From JBQCEE01 sp051960575 (GTDB lineage Bacteria; Actinomycetota; Actinomycetes; Mycobacteriales; Jatrophihabitantaceae), in assembly GCF_051960575.1 (NCBI RefSeq), contig NZ_JBQCEE010000381.1, positions 1-10,825 of the forward strand: 10,825 nt of DNA, read 5' to 3'. Made by a program: the position numbers and the translations under genes. This document shows positions 7,207 to 10,825 of the stretch, piece by piece. The notes below the pieces were generated by a model that was not told the origin of the DNA, did not search any database, and saw only the letters and a program-made list of their open reading frames with translations. The first letter of the stretch is position 1; every line of letters starts with the position of its first letter.

Positions 7207-8370
7207 TCACGCGGTCGCCACGCCGTCCGCCCGTGCCTGGGCCGCGACGGCGGCGGCGACAGCCGGTCCGACGCGAGGGTCGAACGGCGTCGGCACGATG
7301 TACTCGGCGGTGAGCGCGTCGGCGACGACGTCCGACAGCGCCTGGGCGGCGGCGAGCTTCATACCCTCGGTGATGGCCGTCGCGCCGGCGTCGAACGCCC
7401 CGGCGAAGATGCCCGGGAAAGCCAGCACGTTGTTGATCTGGTTCGGGTAGTCGCTGCGGCCGGTGGCCACGACCGACGCGTACTTGTGCGCGAGCAGCGG
7501 GTCGACCTCGGGCGTGGGGTTCGCCAGCGCGAAAATGATCGCGTCGGGGGCCATGCGCCGCACGACGTCCTCGTCGACATGGCCGGCGCTGAGGCCGAGG
7601 AAGACGTCGGCGCCGTCCATCGCATCGGCCAGCGAGCCGCGCAGGCCGCTGCGGTTGGTGATCGCGGCGAGCTCGGCCTTCACCGACGTCAGGTCGCTGC
7701 GCCCGTCGTGCACGACCCCCTTCGAGTCGGCGACCGCGATGTCGCCGATGCCGGCCGCCAGCAGGATCTTGGTGCAGGCGACACCGGCCGCACCGGCACC
7801 CGAGACGACGACGCGCAGGTCGGCCAGCGTGCGGCCGGTGACGGTGGCGGCGTTGCGCAGGGCGGCCAGCGTGACGACGGCGGTGCCGTGCTGGTCGTCG
7901 TGGAAGACCGGGATGTCGAGCCGCTCGCGCAGCCGCTGCTCGATCTCGAAGCAGCGGGGCGCCGAGATGTCCTCGAGGTTGATGCCACCGAACGACGGGG
8001 CCATCCGCACCACCGTCTCGACGATCTCGTCGACGTCGGTGGTGGCGAGGACGACGGGCACGGAGTTGAGGCCGGCGAACTCGCTGAACAGCGCCGCCTT
8101 GCCCTCCATGACGGGCAACGCGGCCGCGGGGCCGATGTTGCCGAGCCCGAGCACCGCGGTGCCGTCGGAGACGACCGCGACCAGCCGCGACCGCCAGGTG
8201 TAGCGCCGGGCGAGCGACTCGTCGTCGGCGATGGCCAGGCAGACGTCGGCGACGCCCGGGGTGTAGGCCAGCGACAGCGACTCGCGGTCGGTCAGCGGGA
8301 GGGTGCTGCGCAGGGCCAGCTTGCCGCCCTCGTGCACGCGGAACACCGGGTCGTCGGGGTCGAACTCCAC
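7207..8370 (-). CDS. NAD(P)-dependent malic enzyme
   Basis: This 387-residue enzyme oxidatively decarboxylates malate to pyruvate in the cytoplasm, linking the TCA cycle to pyruvate and NAD(P)H. The GTG at 8370 is chosen because the family-like sequence begins at once (EFDPDDPVFRVHEGGK) and a GGGAC lies about 10 nt before it. Visible motifs: SLAYTPGVA with catalytic Tyr36; VMEGKAALFSEFAG with catalytic Lys91; GGINLEDISAP with metal-binding Glu133 and Asp134; VFHDDQHGTA with Asp158/Asp159; the dinucleotide motif GAGAAG (191-196); ALANPTPE; and NNVLAFPGIF. The length fits the short bacterial class without a phosphotransacetylase domain. NAD or NADP preference is not assigned. The open frame continues upstream through the opposite strand of the protease gene, but that extension has shadow composition and is excluded. 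The gene is followed closely by the YczE-like gene. Confidence 0.94.
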   Translation of the reverse strand: MEFDPDDPVFRVHEGGKLALRSTLPLTDRESLSLAYTPGVADVCLAIADDESLARRYTWRSRLVAVVSDGTAVLGLGNIGPAAALPVMEGKAALFSEFAGLNSVPVVLATTDVDEIVETVVRMAPSFGGINLEDISAPRCFEIEQRLRERLDIPVFHDDQHGTAVVTLAALRNAATVTGRTLADLRVVVSGAGAAGVACTKILLAAGIGDIAVADSKGVVHDGRSDLTSVKAELAAITNRSGLRGSLADAMDGADVFLGLSAGHVDEDVVRRMAPDAIIFALANPTPEVDPLLAHKYASVVATGRSDYPNQINNVLAFPGIFAGAFDAGATAITEGMKLAAAQALSDVVADALTAEYIVPTPFDPRVGPAVAAAVAAQARADGVATA

Positions 8371-8423
8371 GGCTCCGAGTGTCCCACGCAGGCCCGAAGC
8401 GTTACGGTCTCGCGCAGGACCAC

Positions 8424-8439
8424 GTGACGCGACCGTCAC
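8424..8439. promoter_or_regulatory. Inverted repeat GTGACG-N4-CGTCAC, possible operator
   Basis: GTGACG (8424-8429) and CGTCAC (8434-8439) form a perfect inverted repeat with a 4-nt centre. It lies 54 nt upstream of the malic-enzyme start and 94 nt upstream of the protease start. The outer half-sites GTGA and TCAC recall CRP/FNR-type sites, but the gap is 8 nt rather than 6, so a CRP site is not claimed. Confidence 0.35.
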
Positions 8440-8445
8440 CGCCGC

Positions 8446-8478
8446 GACATTTTGCGGTGATTTCACCTCTGGACATTT
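8446..8478. promoter_or_regulatory. GGTGA-TT-TCACC palindrome framed by GACATTT direct repeats
   Basis: The perfect palindrome GGTGATTTCACC (8456-8467) sits between two copies of GACATTT (8446-8452 and 8472-8478), 26 nt apart start to start. This is the most AT-rich stretch of the divergent spacer, so it is where promoter elements are expected. TTGCGG at 8452-8457 could be a -35 for the protease, but no good -10 at a normal distance is seen. A regulator-binding role is inferred. Confidence 0.35.
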
Positions 8479-8492
8479 CGGTCGGCACAACG

Positions 8493-8510
8493 GAGGGTGA
8501 TCCCACCCTC
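8493..8510 (+). promoter_or_regulatory. Leader hairpin upstream of the protease ribosome binding site
   Basis: GAGGGTG (8493-8499) and CACCCTC (8504-8510) pair perfectly over an ATCC loop. The stem ends 13 nt before the GGAGG ribosome binding site (8524-8528) of the protease gene. It could stabilise the mRNA or act as an operator in DNA. Confidence 0.4.
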
Positions 8511-8532
8511 GTCCATCGATCGCGGAGGTTCC

Positions 8533-9702
8533 ATGAAGCACACCGTCCTGGCTGCAGCCGGCGGCACCTTGCTGCTCGCAGCCACGACCGTCGCCGGTGC
8601 CACCAGCGCCGGCGCGGCCGCGTCGGGCAATGCCATGACGCACCGCTCGGCGCACACGTGCGCGGCCCCGAAGGCCGGCTCTGCGTCCTGCACGGCGCTC
8701 GTGCGGGTCGACAAGGCGGGCAAGCCCGCCGCGAGCGGCACCCCGTCGGGCTACGGCCCGGCCGACATCCAGGCCGCCTACCAGCTCGGCGGCGGCAGTG
8801 GTCAGACCGTCGCCATCGTGGACGCGTACAACGACCCCACGGCCGAGGCCGACCTCGGCGTCTACCGCGCGCAGTTCGGCCTGCCGGCCTGCACGACCGC
8901 GAACGGCTGCTTCAAGAAGGTGAGCCAGACCGGCAGCACCACCTCGCTGCCGCAGACCAACGCCGGCTGGGCGACCGAGATCAGCCTCGACCTCGACATG
9001 GTGTCCGCGGCCTGCCCGGGCTGCCACATCCTGCTCGTCGAGGCGAAGTCGGCGACCAACGCCAACCTCGCCACGGCGGTCAACTACGCCGCGAGCGTCG
9101 CCGGCGTGGTCGCCATCAGCAACAGCTACGGCGGCAGCGACACCACCGAGTCCAGCGCCTACAACCACCCCGGCATCGCCATCACCGCCTCGACCGGTGA
9201 CAGTGGCTACGGCATCGAGTCGCCCGCCAGCTACCCGCACGTCATCGCGGTCGGCGGCACCAGCCTCACCAAGTCGGGCAGCTCGTACAGCGAGAAGGCG
9301 TGGAGCGGTGCGGGCAGCGGCTGCTCGACGATCAACCCGAAGCCCGCCTGGCAGACCAGCGCGACCAAGTGCTCCGGCAAGGCCAACGCCGACGTCTCGG
9401 CCGTCGCCGACCCCAACACGGGCGTCGCGGTCTACGACAGCACCCGATACCAGGGCGCCAGCGGCTGGCAGGTCTACGGCGGCACCAGCGCGTCGTCGCC
9501 GATCATCGCGAGCGCCTACGCGCTCGGCGGCAACCACGGCTACAGCTACCCGGCGCAGTACACCTGGAGCCAGACGAGCAGCCTGCACGACGTCACCAGC
9601 GGCTCGAACGGCACCTGCTCGACCACCGTCTGGTGCACCGCGGGCACCGGCTGGGACGGCCCGACCGGCCTCGGCACGCCGAACGGTGTCGGCGCCTTCT
9701 AG
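8533..9702 (+). CDS. Secreted sedolisin-type (S53) serine-carboxyl peptidase without a large propeptide
   Basis: This 389-residue secreted protein starts at an ATG 4 nt after GGAGG (8524-8528). Residues 1 to about 28 are a signal peptide (MKH, hydrophobic Ala/Leu core, AGA region). The catalytic pattern of family S53 is present: Glu149 and Asp153 four residues apart in TEISLDLDM; Asp223 in STGDSGYG, the oxyanion-hole acid; and Ser319 in YGGTSASSP. The C-terminal part has LHDVTSG and GTGWDGPTGLGTP, positions that form the calcium site in relatives. Sedolisins usually carry a propeptide of about 150-200 residues. Here the catalytic-domain start (SGYGPADIQAAYQL, 72-85) follows the signal peptide by only about 43 residues. 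Ten cysteines (C43, C53, C120, C126, C161, C164 and four near the C-terminus) suggest disulfides. The family acts as endopeptidases, often at acidic pH; the substrate here is unknown. It stands alone between a divergent operon and a convergent gene. Confidence 0.9.
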   Translation: MKHTVLAAAGGTLLLAATTVAGATSAGAAASGNAMTHRSAHTCAAPKAGSASCTALVRVDKAGKPAASGTPSGYGPADIQAAYQLGGGSGQTVAIVDAYNDPTAEADLGVYRAQFGLPACTTANGCFKKVSQTGSTTSLPQTNAGWATEISLDLDMVSAACPGCHILLVEAKSATNANLATAVNYAASVAGVVAISNSYGGSDTTESSAYNHPGIAITASTGDSGYGIESPASYPHVIAVGGTSLTKSGSSYSEKAWSGAGSGCSTINPKPAWQTSATKCSGKANADVSAVADPNTGVAVYDSTRYQGASGWQVYGGTSASSPIIASAYALGGNHGYSYPAQYTWSQTSSLHDVTSGSNGTCSTTVWCTAGTGWDGPTGLGTPNGVGAF

Positions 9703-9738
9703 GAACACTGCCGCAGTGCACTGAACACAGCCTCACCG

Positions 9739-9783
9739 GACGCCCCGGTGTCGACCTCAACCAGTGGTCGGCACCGGGGCGTC
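9739..9783. terminator. Strong bidirectional hairpin between convergent genes
   Basis: GACGCCCCGGTG (9739-9750) pairs perfectly with CACCGGGGCGTC (9772-9783). The stem continues inward through a T-G wobble and CGACC/GGTCG (9752-9756 with 9766-9770), giving 18 pairs around a 9-nt loop. It starts 36 nt after the protease stop and overlaps the last codons and stop of the glycosyltransferase on the other strand, so it can serve both. There is no T tract on either side. Confidence 0.7.
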
Positions 9784-10825
9784 GTCCATGCGACCGGTGC
9801 GCTCGAGCTTGTGCCAGCGCAGCCGGGCGCCGTAGAGCGCGGACGCCGCCGACTGCACCACCACCAGGTACATGAGCTGCCGATAGACCACCTGCTGCAG
9901 CGCGAGCACCCAGAGCACGCCCGGCTTCTCGCGGTCGAGCACGAACGCGTACACGGCGGCGACGTACTGCACGGCCAGGAAGGCCAGCCAGGCCCAGAGC
10001 AGCGTCCAGCCGCGTCCGGTCAGCGCACCGGCGATCGTCGCGACGTCGACGACCGGGGCCAGCAGCGGCAACAGCACCTGGAAGACGAACAGGTAGGGCA
10101 GCCCGCGGCGACCCAGCTTGCCGCCGGCACCCCGCTCGCGCACCGCGCCGCGGTGCTTCCACATCGCCTGTAACGTGCCGTAGCACCAGCGGTAGCGCTG
10201 GCGCCACAGCGCGCCGAGGTCCGCCGGCGCCTCCGTCCAGGCTCGGGCGTCGGGCACGTACAGCACCCGCCAGCCGGCCCGGATGATCGCCATCGTCAGG
10301 TCCGTGTCCTCGGCCAACGTGTCGTCGCTGACCCCGCCGACCTGGTCGAGCGCGCGGCGCCGGAACGCACCGATCGCGCCGGGCACCGTGGGCATGCAGT
10401 GCAGCGCGTCGAACATGCGCCGGTCGAGGTTGAACCCGATGACGTACTCGACGTGCTGCCAGCGGCCGATGAGCCCGCCGCGGTTGCCCACCTTGGCGTT
10501 GCCGGACACCGCGCCGACCGCCGGGTCGGCGAACGGCGCGGCGATGCGGCGCAGGGTGTCGCGCTCGAAGACCGTGTCGCCGTCGACCATGACGACGACC
10601 TCGTGGCGCGCGACCGCGATGCCCGCGTTGAGCGCGGCCGGCTTCCCCGCGTTGGCCTGCCGCACCAGCCGGACGCCGGGCAGCCCGAGCGCCTCGACGA
10701 GGTCGCCGGTGCCGTCGGTCGAGCCGTCGTCGACCACGATCACCTCGAAGTCGGGGTGGTCACCGGCGAGGATCGACCGAAGGCAGGCCTCGATGCCGGC
10801 CGCCTCGTTGTAGGCCGGGACGATC
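9757..10825 (-). CDS. Processive family 2 glycosyltransferase, C-terminal part (5' end outside window)
   Basis: The gene enters from the right edge and stops at 9757, leaving 355 residues. It begins inside the GT-A fold: IVPAYNE (1-7), VVDDGSTDGT (30-39), NAGKPAALN (58-66), the metal-binding DGD (81-83), GAIGAFRR (149-156), the catalytic EDTD (172-175) and QRYRW (209-213). Three hydrophobic stretches follow (PYLFVFQVLLPLL, LLWAWLAFLAVQYVAAVYAF, LWVLALQQVVYRQLMYLVVV), as in enzymes of the cellulose-synthase, hyaluronan-synthase or PgaC type that make a beta-linked polysaccharide and move it through the membrane. The closest remembered pattern is actinobacterial proteins in which this domain is fused behind a NodB-like polysaccharide deacetylase; whether that domain exists here cannot be seen. 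An internal GTG near 10743 would remove the first conserved strand and is not the start. The 3' end overlaps the shared hairpin. Confidence 0.9.
   Translation of the reverse strand, partial: IVPAYNEAAGIEACLRSILAGDHPDFEVIVVDDGSTDGTGDLVEALGLPGVRLVRQANAGKPAALNAGIAVARHEVVVMVDGDTVFERDTLRRIAAPFADPAVGAVSGNAKVGNRGGLIGRWQHVEYVIGFNLDRRMFDALHCMPTVPGAIGAFRRRALDQVGGVSDDTLAEDTDLTMAIIRAGWRVLYVPDARAWTEAPADLGALWRQRYRWCYGTLQAMWKHRGAVRERGAGGKLGRRGLPYLFVFQVLLPLLAPVVDVATIAGALTGRGWTLLWAWLAFLAVQYVAAVYAFVLDREKPGVLWVLALQQVVYRQLMYLVVVQSAASALYGARLRWHKLERTGRMDDAPVPTTG

Noticed and set aside
8424..8439. CRP/FNR binding site
   Set aside because: The half-sites GTGA and TCAC are separated by 8 nt rather than the 6 of the CRP consensus, so it is kept only as an unassigned inverted repeat.
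8371..9708. N-terminal extension of the malic-enzyme frame to 833 residues
   Set aside because: The added part is antisense to the S53 protease, has shadow composition, and the malic-enzyme family pattern begins right at the GTG at 8370.

Overview
The window comes from a high-GC actinobacterium. The clearest marker is a 1243-residue Kgd protein, the actinobacterial fusion of an E2-like acyltransferase core with a thiamine-dependent 2-oxoglutarate E1. A small DUF6104 protein typical of actinomycetes follows it, and almost every codon in this part ends in G or C. The family mix does not look mycobacterial, but the genus cannot be read from the sequence.

Layout. (1) 1-1393, plus strand: the 3' end of a secreted WxL-like surface protein, then a DUF916-like protein with a signal peptide and a C-terminal membrane anchor. 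Together they look like an actinobacterial version of a WxL cell-surface pair. (2) 1394-1705, non-coding: a 10-G run, a short GC spacer and a 32-C run, then a 14-bp palindrome and a probable kgd promoter. The homopolymers and a change in third-position codon use on either side raise the possibility that the two flanks were joined artificially. (3) 1706-6605, plus strand: a tight operon of kgd, a Gfo/Idh/MocA oxidoreductase (4-nt overlap) and a DUF6104 protein (1-nt overlap), ending in a hairpin. (4) 6513-8370, minus strand: a malic enzyme followed 4 nt later by a YczE/YitT-type membrane protein, whose C-terminal tail runs antisense into the DUF6104 gene. (5) 8371-8532: a divergent control region with three perfect inverted repeats. 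(6) 8533-9702, plus strand: a secreted sedolisin-type (S53) protease that lacks the usual large propeptide. (7) 9757-10825, minus strand: the C-terminal part of a processive family 2 glycosyltransferase running off the right edge. It converges on the protease gene across a strong hairpin.

How the genes relate. Kgd and malic enzyme both act around the TCA cycle (2-oxoglutarate and malate nodes) and lie in two convergent operons. The protease, the glycosyltransferase and the WxL-like pair act at or outside the cell envelope. No RNA gene, CRISPR array, insertion sequence or obvious defence system was seen. The most notable points are the suspicious homopolymer junction, the protease without a propeptide, the oxidoreductase coupled to kgd, and the antisense overlap of yczE with the DUF6104 gene.
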